A DNA stretch of 64,000 nucleotides from Sideroxydans lithotrophicus ES-1. GTDB taxonomy: Bacteria > Pseudomonadota > Gammaproteobacteria > Burkholderiales > Gallionellaceae. Location of the stretch: the NCBI RefSeq assembly GCF_000025705.1, contig NC_013959.1, positions 2,240,001 through 2,304,000 of the forward strand, written 5' to 3'. The number at the start of each line of letters is the position of its first letter. The first letter of the stretch is position 1. Positions 1-9,248 of the stretch are shown piece by piece. A model generated the notes under the pieces. That model ran no database searches. It was not told where the DNA came from and worked only from the letters and a program-made list of their open reading frames with translations. Position numbers and translations under genes: made by a program.

Positions 1-519
1 GTTGAACTGGGCGTGTTCCCATTCCGGGTACAAGCCAACCAGACGCCTGTTATTGTCCAATGCGTCTTGCAGTCGTCCCAGTCTGATCAGCATGCTGCCA
101 CGATTCAGCAGTGCAGACGCAAATTCCGGATGATGCCTGAGCGCCAGATCGTACCGCTCAAGTGCCGCGTTTTGATCGCCCATCCGCTCCAGCACGATAC
201 CCATATTCAACAGCAATTGCGCATCCGCCGGAGCCAGATGCAGGGCCTTGCGGTAGACACTCAACGCCTCCTGCGACCGCCCAAGGTCACACAGTACTGC
301 CCCCTTGGCACATCTGGCCTGGATATGACGCGGCTCTATGGAAAGTGCGCGTTCCAGCGCCTGCAATGCGGCTTCCAATCTATTGGCCTGGTGATTGCAT
401 GCACCTAGCAGAAACCAGGCATGTGCATCGCGGGGAGTTTTTTCACACTGCTCGACAAGCAGCGGCAATGCCTGTTGTGCATTGCCCCGTTCCAGCAGAA
501 GTTCGGCATGACTCAGCAT
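1..519 (-). CDS. TPR-repeat protein, 3' part outside the window
   Basis: Open on the minus strand from an ATG at 519 to the window edge (173 codons seen, no stop). The translation is a run of tetratricopeptide units, with typical helix pairs such as AWFLLGACNHQANRLEAAL and LLNMGIVLERMGDQNAALE, so it is a protein-interaction scaffold. Which partner it binds cannot be told. It lies 38 bp downstream of the FecR-domain gene on the same strand and is probably the third gene of that operon. The ribosome site is weak (a GGGGG run about 9 nt upstream). The C-terminal part is missing, so an extra domain such as a glycosyltransferase or sulfotransferase cannot be excluded. Confidence 0.75.
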   Translation of the reverse strand, partial: MLSHAELLLERGNAQQALPLLVEQCEKTPRDAHAWFLLGACNHQANRLEAALQALERALSIEPRHIQARCAKGAVLCDLGRSQEALSVYRKALHLAPADAQLLLNMGIVLERMGDQNAALERYDLALRHHPEFASALLNRGSMLIRLGRLQDALDNNRRLVGLYPEWEHAQFN

Positions 520-557
520 GCTGTGAGCACCCCCGAGTTAAATGAAGAATCGGGAAG

Positions 558-1928
558 TTAATTCTTCGCGAAAGCCGCCACACCCTGAATGTGATTAGCT
601 GTGAGGTTATTGGTGATCGAGTAGGACAGCCCGGCTCGCGACGCGCTGGCTCCGGCAAAGAACCCGTTGACTGACGTGGAACATCCTGCTGTGCAATTGG
701 TCAGGTTGGTGTAATTGGTGACCCCGGCAAAAGTCGCAGTGCCCGGTGTTATTGTCAGTGCGCCATTGATCCCGTATGTATTGGTTGAACTGTTCGCCAC
801 TGTCATGTTCACGCCGACCTGTCCTGAGGTCGCAGCGAAATTAACCGCGAGAGTTCCATTCACACTATACCCGGTCGATCCATCCGTAGCTGTCGGACTG
901 GTATAGCCCATCAGGCTGTAGGTTGCCGTGCCTGTTGTCGGCATGGCTGCGGTGGGAATACCGATCACGTAGTCGAAGACGCCGGTCAAAGGGTTCGGTG
1001 CTGCGGTTCCTGCCGTAGTGCCGACCCAGCGCCCCCAGCCGATGATGCCGTCAGTCGCGGAAAAGGAGACCGCGGCTCCGCCAAGCGATCCGGTTTGCGG
1101 CGCTCCGTTAACATCGATCCAGTTATATTGGGTCAACTGGCTGGCGCCACTGAAAAGGGCGGTGACGCCGGTCAGCAGATTGGTACCGAAGGCAGCAGCC
1201 GTTGTCGTATACGCATCGGCCATCGCATAGCCAGGCCCCGACGGCAGACTGATCAAAGCCAGGCTCCCCGAGTTGTCGCGCTGGTCAGCCACCGTGAAAG
1301 TCGGCTCCTGCAACCCGTTCGGCGGCGTAAGCGGCTGCTCGGTAGTGGGCACCGGTGCAGTATTGAAGTTCGCCACATAGGCCGCATTGCCGGCCGTGAC
1401 CACCAGCAGCCCGCCGTTATTGTTCAGCGAAATCGCTCCTTCTCCGACGTTCACGAACAGGCCGTCATCACGCAGCGCCATGTTGTATCCGGTACCGCGG
1501 ATGCCGAGGGTGGCCGCCGGTGTCTTGACCCGGTAAGTGTCCTTGTTGAGATGGCCGATCACGCCGGTGATCGCCCTGAACCCGCCTTTCAGCAGGCTGA
1601 AGAAACCCTTTTCCTCGCCATCCGCCTTGCCCTTGTAGTTGAATTCATCCACCCGGAATACGGTACCGGGTTGCAGCGAAACGAAACCGCCGTCGGCAAA
1701 ACGCACCTGTGCTCGCGCACCCGCCGCAGTGTTGATCGTCTCGCCGGAATTGATCTCGGTGCCTTTGTAGACCGGATGCCGGCTGCCATTTGCTGCGATC
1801 GCCTCCACATTGCCGATCGTGAAATCCACACGACCGGCAGCACAATATGCCGTCACCGGAAAAGCCGCCGAGATCGTGGCCAGCAACATCGCCTGCCGGG
1901 TCAATTTGAAACGCTCTTGAGGGGTCAT
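558..1928 (-). CDS. FecR-domain secreted protein
   Basis: 456 aa. Residues 1-30 form a Sec signal peptide ending near AYCAAG. Residues ~35-190 are a FecR domain: a beta-rich module with GETINTAAGARAQVRFADG, a VFRVDEF segment, TPAATLGIRGTGY and then GLFVNVGEGAISL. This arrangement is typical of stand-alone periplasmic or outer-membrane FecR-like proteins, not of the anti-sigma FecR of iron-citrate uptake. The C-terminal ~250 residues are Gly/Thr/Ser-rich beta-strand sequence resembling surface or lipocalin-like barrels, and I cannot name a family. It starts 27 bp after the TPR/beta-barrel gene upstream and is followed by a TPR gene. The three probably act together at the envelope; the ligand is unknown. 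Confidence 0.75.
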   Translation of the reverse strand: MTPQERFKLTRQAMLLATISAAFPVTAYCAAGRVDFTIGNVEAIAANGSRHPVYKGTEINSGETINTAAGARAQVRFADGGFVSLQPGTVFRVDEFNYKGKADGEEKGFFSLLKGGFRAITGVIGHLNKDTYRVKTPAATLGIRGTGYNMALRDDGLFVNVGEGAISLNNNGGLLVVTAGNAAYVANFNTAPVPTTEQPLTPPNGLQEPTFTVADQRDNSGSLALISLPSGPGYAMADAYTTTAAAFGTNLLTGVTALFSGASQLTQYNWIDVNGAPQTGSLGGAAVSFSATDGIIGWGRWVGTTAGTAAPNPLTGVFDYVIGIPTAAMPTTGTATYSLMGYTSPTATDGSTGYSVNGTLAVNFAATSGQVGVNMTVANSSTNTYGINGALTITPGTATFAGVTNYTNLTNCTAGCSTSVNGFFAGASASRAGLSYSITNNLTANHIQGVAAFAKN

Positions 1929-1955
1929 GTCTTCTCTCCTCTATGCCGACACAGG

Positions 1956-3374
1956 TTAATTGAAGTCGCGGCGCAGACCGACACTGAATATGGTGCGCTT
2001 GTAGTCATTGATGACGATGTTGGATTTGTTCTTGGTGTAGCTGATCTGGGGGGTGAGCGTCCAGAGTTTGGCCATCTCATAGTTGACGCCCACTTTCAGG
2101 TCTGCCTGGGTGTCTTTGCGCGTGACCAGGAACAACGGGTCATCACCGCCGTAATTGCGCGATTCGGCGCTCAAAGAGCCGAACAGTTTAGCCTGCGCAT
2201 AGATATTCATTTCGCCGCCGACTCTCATGCCGAAGAGCTTATGGCCGAGATAGGGTACGCCGGATTGTTTCTCCTTTTCCGTGCCCGCATAGGCGCCGAA
2301 ATAGACGGCTGGCGTATATTCGCCGCCCAGCACGCTGGCATAGGCCACACCAAGCACATAGCGGTTGGCATCGCGAACCGACTGCCCGGGATACTTCAGG
2401 TTGGTGTACTGGAAATAGCCGCTGGCCTGGCTGCTTCTCTGGCTCAGGTCATGCTGCCACTGCAGGGTCATGCCGGTGCCATTCCGGTAACGCTTGTTGT
2501 CGACATCGAAGCTCTGCAACTGCAGGGCGGCGGAATAGCTGTCTTCCGCCTTGGTCAGATTGAAGCCGACATTGCCGTCCAGGCCACGCGTGTTGAAAAC
2601 GGACTGTTTCGAGTTCAGGCGCTGGTTGACGTTCGCACCGCCGAATATCGACCATTCGGCATCCAGGGCATGACGGACATTGGCGCCACCGCTGACATTC
2701 GCAAAGGTGGCCCTGGTCTCAATGCCGCTCGCATTCAATGTCGCGACCGCACCGCCAAAAGCGGGGATCGCAACCTGGTTGCTGCCGGTCGCACTGTTGA
2801 CGTTGCTGTCGCTACCCACGTCCGCTTCGAGATAACCGCTCAGCATCGTGGCTTCACCGCCCTGCCCCTGATTGATGGCATCAAGGAACCGCTGGATGGT
2901 GGCATTCACTTCTTTGGGCGGATTCTGGCTCTGGACCGTTTCGAATTCCTGCTTCGCGGCTGCCTTTTCGCCGACGGCCAGATATGCCCGGGCGATCTCG
3001 GCGCGCGCCTGCAAGTGGTTGGGTCTTACCGCAAGCACGCGCTCCAGCGCAAATATCGCCTCGTTCGGTTTGCCGCTGTCCAGGGCGGCGATACCCAGCA
3101 AATAGTCGTAATCCGGATCCCCGGCGCGTATGGATTGTTCCGGCTCCAGCAACAGGTAGGCGTCTTTCGACTTGCCGGATTTGATCAGATTGGCTGCGTC
3201 CTGCAGCAACTTCTGCCGTTCGATGGCTGCCGACTGCTGCGTCGATTCGGCAGTTCCCGCCGCGGCGGCGGTCTTGATTCTTTCATTCTGATTGATGGCG
3301 TCTTGAGCATGTGCCATGCCCGCCGCCAGCACCAGCCCAGACAACGCCCAACATGGCAATCTTGCGAATCTCAT
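1956..3374 (-). CDS. TPR plus outer-membrane beta-barrel protein (Slam/DUF560-like)
   Basis: 472 aa from the ATG at 3374, preceded by a GGGGGGG run; the open frame extends further upstream, but a clear signal peptide (WALSGLVLAAGMAHA) starts here. Residues ~50-180 hold tetratricopeptide repeats (YDYLLGIAALDSGKPNEAI, NHLQARAEIARAYLAVGEK). Residues ~200-472 are alternating beta-strands ending in a charged-aromatic tail (VGLRRDFN), as in outer-membrane barrels. The TPR-then-barrel order matches surface lipoprotein assembly modulators and DUF560 proteins. It is the first gene of a short operon with the FecR-domain gene. Whether it exports a surface protein or is a plain porin-like sensor is inference. 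Confidence 0.65.
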   Translation of the reverse strand: MRFARLPCWALSGLVLAAGMAHAQDAINQNERIKTAAAAGTAESTQQSAAIERQKLLQDAANLIKSGKSKDAYLLLEPEQSIRAGDPDYDYLLGIAALDSGKPNEAIFALERVLAVRPNHLQARAEIARAYLAVGEKAAAKQEFETVQSQNPPKEVNATIQRFLDAINQGQGGEATMLSGYLEADVGSDSNVNSATGSNQVAIPAFGGAVATLNASGIETRATFANVSGGANVRHALDAEWSIFGGANVNQRLNSKQSVFNTRGLDGNVGFNLTKAEDSYSAALQLQSFDVDNKRYRNGTGMTLQWQHDLSQRSSQASGYFQYTNLKYPGQSVRDANRYVLGVAYASVLGGEYTPAVYFGAYAGTEKEKQSGVPYLGHKLFGMRVGGEMNIYAQAKLFGSLSAESRNYGGDDPLFLVTRKDTQADLKVGVNYEMAKLWTLTPQISYTKNKSNIVINDYKRTIFSVGLRRDFN

Positions 3375-3580
3375 ATCCCCCCCGCCCAATATCACAGCAC
3401 ATTGCAGCATGCGAGTACCACCAATCCAGGGCAAGCCGCTCCAGTTACGATGGAACCACTTGATAGAAAGACCAATCACGTGGCAGAGATTACATCCATC
3501 TTTCCCAACTATCAAACACGATCGATTACAAGGGAAAACGCAATTCCAGTGAATATGGATTGATTCTGACTCATTTGCGG

Positions 3581-4333
3581 TCAGGCATGTTTGATCACTA
3601 TGCCCTGGCCCGTCGGGATTTCCAGGATGGAATGTCCGCGTTTTTCCATGAATGCCAGTTCGGCCTTCATTTGATTGACATTGCAAGTCCAGCCAAAGTC
3701 GTCCAGCACGATCATGCCTCCGGGAACCACTTTGTCGAACAGATGTTCCAGCGCCAGCATCTCGGCCTGCTCGGAGTTCATGTCGATATGCAGGAAAGCG
3801 ATCTTCTCTGGAGCTGCCACTGAAAAAGAGTCCGGCACGATGCCACGGACGATCTTCACGTTGGCATATCTGGAGAACTTTTTTTGGACCTCGCCATAGA
3901 TTGCTTCCGAGTCATATTGCGTATAGTCCCAGGTCCGCCGCTCCTGCTCGGTCGAAGTTTTCTCCGGCAGTCCCGCGAACGTGTCATAGAGGTATGCCTG
4001 GCGGGGCAGATTCCCGAAGTCGAGATACTTCAGCAACACTTCCGAGCAAAACCCCTTAAATACTCCGCATTCGACGAAATCTCCGGCGACATTCAAGGCA
4101 TTCTTTGCCGCCCAGACCAGCGTATGCAGACGCCATACCAGGCTGCTCTCCTGTTCGTTCGTGACGGAATCATAGAAACTCGACATGAACCTCTGGTCAT
4201 TCCGGAACGACAGATTCCGCCACAGGCATACGATCATGTCATTGCAATAGAATTGCCCTTTATAGATATCCTCTATTGTGGCGAGTGCCTGCTGCAAGTC
4301 CCTTTCTCTGCCCTTTGGGATTCCATAGAACAT
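3581..4333 (-). CDS. TylF/MycF-family O-methyltransferase
   Basis: 250 aa, Rossmann-fold SAM-dependent methyltransferase of the macrocin O-methyltransferase (TylF) family. Visible motifs are FVECGVFKGFCSEVLL for SAM binding (residues ~87-102), YDTFAGLPE, the metal/SAM acidic segment LHIDMNS (~182) and GGMIVLDDFGW (~206). In bacteria these enzymes often methylate sugars of glycans or secondary metabolites; the substrate here cannot be read. It has no biosynthetic neighbours: a NarL-type regulator lies 35 bp upstream on the same strand and the envelope cluster lies downstream. The ATG at 4333 is the natural start. Confidence 0.8.
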   Translation of the reverse strand: MFYGIPKGRERDLQQALATIEDIYKGQFYCNDMIVCLWRNLSFRNDQRFMSSFYDSVTNEQESSLVWRLHTLVWAAKNALNVAGDFVECGVFKGFCSEVLLKYLDFGNLPRQAYLYDTFAGLPEKTSTEQERRTWDYTQYDSEAIYGEVQKKFSRYANVKIVRGIVPDSFSVAAPEKIAFLHIDMNSEQAEMLALEHLFDKVVPGGMIVLDDFGWTCNVNQMKAELAFMEKRGHSILEIPTGQGIVIKHA

Positions 4334-4368
4334 GGTTCATACCTCTTAATGTCAGGCGACAATCCAGG

Positions 4369-5037
4369 TTAACTTACGCGCGATGAGACCAGATTGATGG
4401 CAAACAGGGTGAGCTGGTTGCCGCTATCCAGATTGAGCTTCTTCTTGATATTGGCCTTGTGCGATTCGATGGTCTTGATGCTGCGCACCAGTTTGGCGGC
4501 GATCTCGCTGGTTCCCATCCCCAGTCCGACCAGGTGCAAGACCTCGAGCTCCGTGGGCGACAGATTGGCCACCGGCGAATCGCTCTTCTGGTTACCCATC
4601 ATCTTTTTCAGCATGCGCGAATGCATCTGGTCGCTCAAGTACAGGTCGCCCTGCAGTATCTTGCGCATCGCATGCAGCAGCACATCGGTCGCCATCTGCT
4701 TCATCAGATAGCCGCGCGCACCGGCCTTCAGCGCCGCTTCCGCATAGATGGACTCATCATGCATCGACAATATCAGGATCGGCAGATCCGGAAACAGGAA
4801 CTGGAATCGCCGCACCAGTTCCAGACCGGATGCATTGTCCAGCGAAATGTCCACGATGGCGATGTCATGCTTGCAGGCACGATTGACTTCAACCGCCTGT
4901 TCGATGTTCGCCGCCTCGCAACAGGCATGAAGGTCCGGCTCCCGATTGATCAGCATGAACATGCCTTGCCGGATGATGGCGTGGTCGTCCACCACCATCA
5001 CTTTGGCTTTTCGATCTGCACTGAATGGGTATTGCAT
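4369..5037 (-). CDS. NarL/FixJ-type response regulator
   Basis: 222 aa. Residues 10-125 are a receiver domain with acidic pocket D17/D18, phospho-acceptor D63 (IAIVDISLD) and the conserved Lys near GARGYLMKQ. Residues ~155-220 are a LuxR-type helix-turn-helix (LSPTELEVLHLVGLGMGTSE, TIESHKANIKKKL). It binds DNA when phosphorylated, presumably by the histidine kinase encoded 13 bp upstream on the same strand. The target genes are unknown; the adjacent methyltransferase and envelope operon are candidates only by position. Confidence 0.9.
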   Translation of the reverse strand: MQYPFSADRKAKVMVVDDHAIIRQGMFMLINREPDLHACCEAANIEQAVEVNRACKHDIAIVDISLDNASGLELVRRFQFLFPDLPILILSMHDESIYAEAALKAGARGYLMKQMATDVLLHAMRKILQGDLYLSDQMHSRMLKKMMGNQKSDSPVANLSPTELEVLHLVGLGMGTSEIAAKLVRSIKTIESHKANIKKKLNLDSGNQLTLFAINLVSSRVS

Positions 5038-5050
5038 ATACTCCTCGTCT

Positions 5051-6508
5051 CTAATGTAGTACCGGCAGGGTCACTGCCACTCTCGTTCCGCCACTATCGC
5101 GCGCACCGACCTCGAGCGCCGCGCCGAGCAATTCCGCCCGATAACGCATCGTGCGCATGCCCAGACCGGCACTTTCGCTTGCCTTTGCGTCCGTTATGCC
5201 GCAACCATCGTCCAGGATCTCCACCATCATCCGGTTGGAGGGTGAATTCACGACCCTTAATTCGACATGTTTGGCATGCCCGTGCTTGACTGCGTTGCTG
5301 ACGGCTTCCTGGGTGATACGGAACAGATTGATCGCAACATCGGAACCTTCGATCTGGCAACCCGGCTGGCAGTAAAAATCGCAATCTATGCGATAGATAC
5401 CCTCTACATATCCGGCGAACTTTTCCATCATTCGGCACAGTCCCTTTTCACCCAATTCCGCCGGATACAAGCCATGCGCCAGTAAACGGGTCCGTGACAT
5501 CGCCTCGTTCACCAGCATGGTGATCTTGGATGCGTCCCGCATCTCTTCGATGCCGGCATCCTTCAATTTCTGGAACAGGACTTCCGACATGAAGGCCACC
5601 CCCGTCAACAGCTGCCCCAGATCGTCGTGCAGTTCGCGACCGATACGCTGTTGCGTTTCTTCGCTGATGCTGAGCAGTTTGCGTTCCGCCACGCCGGCGC
5701 GCGCAAGTGCGACTGCCGTTTCCTTGTCGGCACGCTGCCGCGCATCCTCCGACTCCTTGTATGCCGAAATATCAGTGAACACCATGAGCATGTACGAGGT
5801 GTCTGCGCGCTTGATCTGCCGTATCGAAGTAGCGCACCACACGTCACGACCGGCAACCGTGCAGAGTTTTGCGGTGAATTTCCGCTCTTCGCCGGAGCGC
5901 ATCGCTTCTCGTCCGGCCGCCAGCAACCTCTGCATAAACCAGGTTGCATCGTCTTTATAGTTCAAGCCATATAACCGATCCAAAGGACAACCGAGTATCC
6001 TCGCGGCTGCATAGTTGGCGATGAGGCACTCGCCATCATCCCTGAACACCATGATGCCGGAATCCGCATTGGTGATGATGGCCTCGTTCAGTTTCGACAG
6101 TTTGTCCAGCGCTTCTTCCGCATGCCTGCGTCCGCTAAGTTGCGCATTCATCAAATAACAGAACAGGGTATATATCGACAGGGTTGAGACGAACTGCCAC
6201 TGCGCGTGCCACCAGAGTGCATCGTCCGGATAGAAACCGACCTTGATCAATGTCTTGCCGGTTGCCGCAACGAAAGCGAGGATGAACGAAAAACGCGCCC
6301 CCAGGTACTTGGCTGCAAAATACAGATTCAGCAGGTAAAAGATCCCCAGTGGAACCCACACGCCGGAGATCGAATAGGCATAAAACAGCAACGCCTGAAT
6401 GGAAAGTATCCCCGCTGCCAGGTAAGTGCGCGGAAGGGAAAATAGTACTTGATCTATTCTTTTAACCAAGCCGTTACCGACTTTTGTAACCGTCAGGCTG
6501 CCAGTCAT
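5051..6508 (-). CDS. Membrane sensor histidine kinase (NarX-type, PAS domain)
   Basis: About 485 aa from the ATG at 6508, which has GGAG five bases upstream; a tandem ATG lies at 6511, and the frame is open to 6547. The N-terminus has about four hydrophobic segments (for example YLAAGILSIQALLFYAYSI). A PAS domain follows (~145-260, GIMVFRDDGECLIANYAAA). Next comes a HisKA_3 dimerisation helix with the phospho-accepting His in RIGRELHDDLGQLL, then an HATPase domain with N, G1 (DDGCGI) and G2 (GLGMRTMRYRAELLG) boxes. It is the cognate kinase of the NarL-type regulator just downstream. The signal is unknown. Confidence 0.88.
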   Translation of the reverse strand: MTGSLTVTKVGNGLVKRIDQVLFSLPRTYLAAGILSIQALLFYAYSISGVWVPLGIFYLLNLYFAAKYLGARFSFILAFVAATGKTLIKVGFYPDDALWWHAQWQFVSTLSIYTLFCYLMNAQLSGRRHAEEALDKLSKLNEAIITNADSGIMVFRDDGECLIANYAAARILGCPLDRLYGLNYKDDATWFMQRLLAAGREAMRSGEERKFTAKLCTVAGRDVWCATSIRQIKRADTSYMLMVFTDISAYKESEDARQRADKETAVALARAGVAERKLLSISEETQQRIGRELHDDLGQLLTGVAFMSEVLFQKLKDAGIEEMRDASKITMLVNEAMSRTRLLAHGLYPAELGEKGLCRMMEKFAGYVEGIYRIDCDFYCQPGCQIEGSDVAINLFRITQEAVSNAVKHGHAKHVELRVVNSPSNRMMVEILDDGCGITDAKASESAGLGMRTMRYRAELLGAALEVGARDSGGTRVAVTLPVLH

Positions 6509-6710
6509 CATCGCTCCACATGCCCGGAAAACCGCCGAGCATCTCATCGGCGCGCATTTTGAACGAGCGAACGAAGCCTAGCAACTTCAACTAGTGGATT
6601 CCCTTATCCGGTGTTGCGGCAAGATACATTCCATTTCCAGCTACCCCCCTACAGCCCTCACTCGTCGGCATCGTTAACATTCGCGCACATCTTTCGATCA
6701 CTGCGCAGAT

Positions 6711-7745
6711 ATGCCGACGACTCACCCAGAACATGTCCTTGCCAAATCGACACAGATCTTCCTCAGCCAATTCCAGCAATGCGGTTTCGTCTATGCATTC
6801 CGGAAGTTTCTGGCGATCACCTTTCTGCGCAAACTTTCCGCCCATATTGAAGTTGCCCATGCGCTTTCCCTGCCGCACACCAGAGAGTTGGCACGACAGC
6901 ATCCAAGATCCGCTTTCAAATATCTGCGCAAATACCTGGCTCGTTCTTTTGATATCCATACACGCTCTGCCATCCTGTCCAACCATTATCGCTTCCTGAA
7001 TAACTGGATCCGGCCGGACTTCATCGGCCGGATCTGCCGCGGAAAGATCATGCTCTGGGAGTGCACGACCGACGAACACCGCTATGGGATCAGCCTGAGT
7101 TACCCCAAGAACGAAGAGGGAGAACTGTTTCTGGAGTTCAGCGAAGATGATGCCGTCATCTTCACTCTGTCATTTACTTTTGCACCGGGGAAAGCATTGG
7201 GGCTGCGGGATAAGCAGGTCTCTTTCATTGGCAGGGTTCAAGGTGTCAACAACTGCTGGGAATCCATCAGGCGCGCCACCAAGTCGTGCCAGGATATTGC
7301 GCCCGCCACCTTGCTGCTCGATGCGGTCCGCGCAATTTCCTTATCGATGAACATAACGGGCATCGTCGGTGTCAGCGCCAGCAACCAGGTCTGTCTTTGC
7401 GGCAGCCGCAAAGGCACAGCGCTCTCTTCCTACGACGAATTCTGGGTGTCCGCTGGCGCCAGCGCGATCAACGACCTGGGATACTATCTGCCGACCATCA
7501 CGGAAGAAAAACCGCTAAGCGAAATCAAGAACAATCACCGGTCTCGCGTCAAGCGCAAACGCCAATTCAGGAACGCACTGACAGAAAAGATAAGCACGGT
7601 GTTCGAAAGCCAGTGCACAGCCCCGACCTTGCAAGTAAGCTCATCCCGCCTCACCGGGATGAGGTTCGGGAATTACAGCGGTACGCTTGTAGCGATGAAC
7701 GACTTGAGTTTCGCCACATCCGCATCCATCACTTCGCAGCGCTGA
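6711..7745 (+). CDS. VirK/YbjX family protein (DUF535)
   Basis: 344 aa. It resembles the DUF535 family (Shigella VirK, E. coli YbjX), with conserved stretches such as RSAILSNHYRFLN, FTLSFTF, GRVQG and DEFWVSAGA. The biochemical function of the family is unsettled; links to envelope or peptide resistance come from enteric bacteria. The last ~24 codons run antisense into the 3' end of thrC (7673-7745). That tail does not look like the family, which normally ends near the Arg/Lys-rich QFRNALTEKI segment. The ATG at 6711 lacks an obvious ribosome site. It is divergent from the kinase gene across a 200-bp gap. Confidence 0.7.
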   Translation: MPTTHPEHVLAKSTQIFLSQFQQCGFVYAFRKFLAITFLRKLSAHIEVAHALSLPHTRELARQHPRSAFKYLRKYLARSFDIHTRSAILSNHYRFLNNWIRPDFIGRICRGKIMLWECTTDEHRYGISLSYPKNEEGELFLEFSEDDAVIFTLSFTFAPGKALGLRDKQVSFIGRVQGVNNCWESIRRATKSCQDIAPATLLLDAVRAISLSMNITGIVGVSASNQVCLCGSRKGTALSSYDEFWVSAGASAINDLGYYLPTITEEKPLSEIKNNHRSRVKRKRQFRNALTEKISTVFESQCTAPTLQVSSSRLTGMRFGNYSGTLVAMNDLSFATSASITSQR

Positions 7746-9106
7746 GGCAGATCCTCGATACCTTCCAGACCGGCAGGACGTTCCGGCTCGCACCCGAGCG
7801 CTTCCCGGATCGTTTCGGCGAACTTGGCCGGTAGCGCAGTCTCCAGGCAGATCAGCGGCAGGCTGGGGCGACGCTGTTCCAGACCGACTTTCAGGCCATC
7901 GGCGGTATGCGTATCCACCATCACGCCGTATTCCTGCCACACTTCGCGGATCGTCTTGAGGCGATCCTGGTGCGTGCTCTTGCCGGAAGCGAAGTCGAAC
8001 TTCGGCAGATCGTTCCAGTATGAAGTGCCCTTGATGTCGAACGAGCCGCCCTTGTCCACCTTGCTCCAGAATTCGCGCACCTTGGCACCGTCGCGACCGA
8101 CCAGGTCGAACACGAAGCGCTCGAAGTTGCTGGCCTTGCTGATATCCATCGACGGGCTGCTGGTCTCGTAGGTGTGGTCGGTACCGCGCGGACGGTACAC
8201 GCCGGTGCGGAAAAACTCATCCAGCACGTCGTTTTCGTTGGTCGCCAGGATGAGTTGGCCGATGGGCAGGCCCATCATGCGCGCGATGTGGCCGGCGCAG
8301 ATGTTGCCGAAGTTGCCGGACGGCACCGAGAACGCGACCTGCTCGTCGTTGGATTTCGTCGCGGCGAAATAGCCCTTGAAGTAATACACGATTTGCGCCG
8401 ACACGCGCGCCCAGTTGATCGAGTTGACGGTGCCGATCTTGTATTTGGCCTTGAACGCGTGATCGTTGGACACCGCCTTCACCATGTCCTGCGCGTCGTC
8501 GAACATGCCGTTGATGGCGATGTTGTGGATGTTCGGGTCCTGCAGCGAGTACATCTGCGCGCGCTGAAACGCGGACATCTTGCCATTCGGCGACAGCATG
8601 AACACACGGATGCCGCGCTTGCCGCGCATGGCGTATTCGGCAGCGGAACCGGTGTCACCGGAAGTCGCACCCAAGATGTTCAGCTCTTCATGCTGCTTCG
8701 CCAACGCATATTCGAACAGGTTGCCGAGCAGCTGCATCGCCATGTCCTTGAACGCCAGCGTCGGGCCGTTGGAGAGTTCGAGGATGTAAACGTTATCGGC
8801 GAGTTTGCGCAGCGGGGTAATGTCGGCAGCGTTGCTGTCGCTGCGGCCGTTGCTGTAGACCTGCGCGGTATAGGTTTTGCTGACGATGGCCTTGAGGTCG
8901 GCCGCCGGGATGTCGGTGGCGAACTTGGACAAGACGGCAAAGGCCAGATCGGCATACGACAGCTTGCGCCAGGCATCCAGCTCGGCGCGCGTCACCTGCG
9001 GGTACTGCTCGGGCAGGTACAGGCCACCGTCCGGTGCCAGGCCGCCCAGCAGGATATCGGTGAAGGTCTTGGCGGGCGCGTTGCCGCGGGTGGAGATGTA
9101 TTTCAT
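7673..9106 (-). CDS. thrC: Threonine synthase
   Basis: 477 aa, the long proteobacterial form of threonine synthase, a PLP enzyme that converts O-phosphohomoserine to threonine. It starts with the typical MKYISTRG. The PLP lysine lies in NGPTLAFKDMAMQ. The glycine-rich cofactor segments LGATSGDTGSAAEYAM and VPSGNFGNICAGHIARMMG are intact. It is the last gene of alaA-hom-thrC, separated from hom by a REP-like repeat, so the pathway from aspartate semialdehyde to threonine is nearly contiguous. Its 3' end overlaps the convergent VirK-like gene by 73 bp. Confidence 0.97.
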   Translation of the reverse strand: MKYISTRGNAPAKTFTDILLGGLAPDGGLYLPEQYPQVTRAELDAWRKLSYADLAFAVLSKFATDIPAADLKAIVSKTYTAQVYSNGRSDSNAADITPLRKLADNVYILELSNGPTLAFKDMAMQLLGNLFEYALAKQHEELNILGATSGDTGSAAEYAMRGKRGIRVFMLSPNGKMSAFQRAQMYSLQDPNIHNIAINGMFDDAQDMVKAVSNDHAFKAKYKIGTVNSINWARVSAQIVYYFKGYFAATKSNDEQVAFSVPSGNFGNICAGHIARMMGLPIGQLILATNENDVLDEFFRTGVYRPRGTDHTYETSSPSMDISKASNFERFVFDLVGRDGAKVREFWSKVDKGGSFDIKGTSYWNDLPKFDFASGKSTHQDRLKTIREVWQEYGVMVDTHTADGLKVGLEQRRPSLPLICLETALPAKFAETIREALGCEPERPAGLEGIEDLPQRCEVMDADVAKLKSFIATSVPL

Positions 9107-9125
9107 CGTTCGCTCTCTTTAATCC

Positions 9126-9245
9126 GTCATTCCGGCGCAGGCCGGAATCCAGTGAAACATAGAATCCGGCGAAGCCGACAACTAGCATTTGTCCCGCTGC
9201 GCGGGACTATTGAATCAACTGGATTCCGGCCTGCGCCGGAATGAC
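9126..9245. repeat. Inverted pair of 28-bp REP-like palindromes between hom and thrC
   Basis: A 28-bp unit at 9126-9153 (core TTCCGGCGCAGGCCGGAA, itself a 7-bp-stem hairpin) recurs as an exact inverted copy at 9218-9245. Between them is a third hairpin, GTCCCGC-TGC-GCGGGAC (9191-9207). The whole block lies in the 142-bp gap between two co-directional genes. The layout is that of a bacterial interspersed mosaic element built from REP units. It could slow transcription or protect the hom mRNA from 3' degradation. No transposase is nearby. Confidence 0.85.
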
Positions 9246-9248
9246 AGC

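Noticed and set aside
1095-3563. 822-codon open frame on the plus strand
   Set aside because: It is antisense to the FecR-domain and TPR/barrel genes, which have signal peptides and recognisable domains; the plus-strand product has none.
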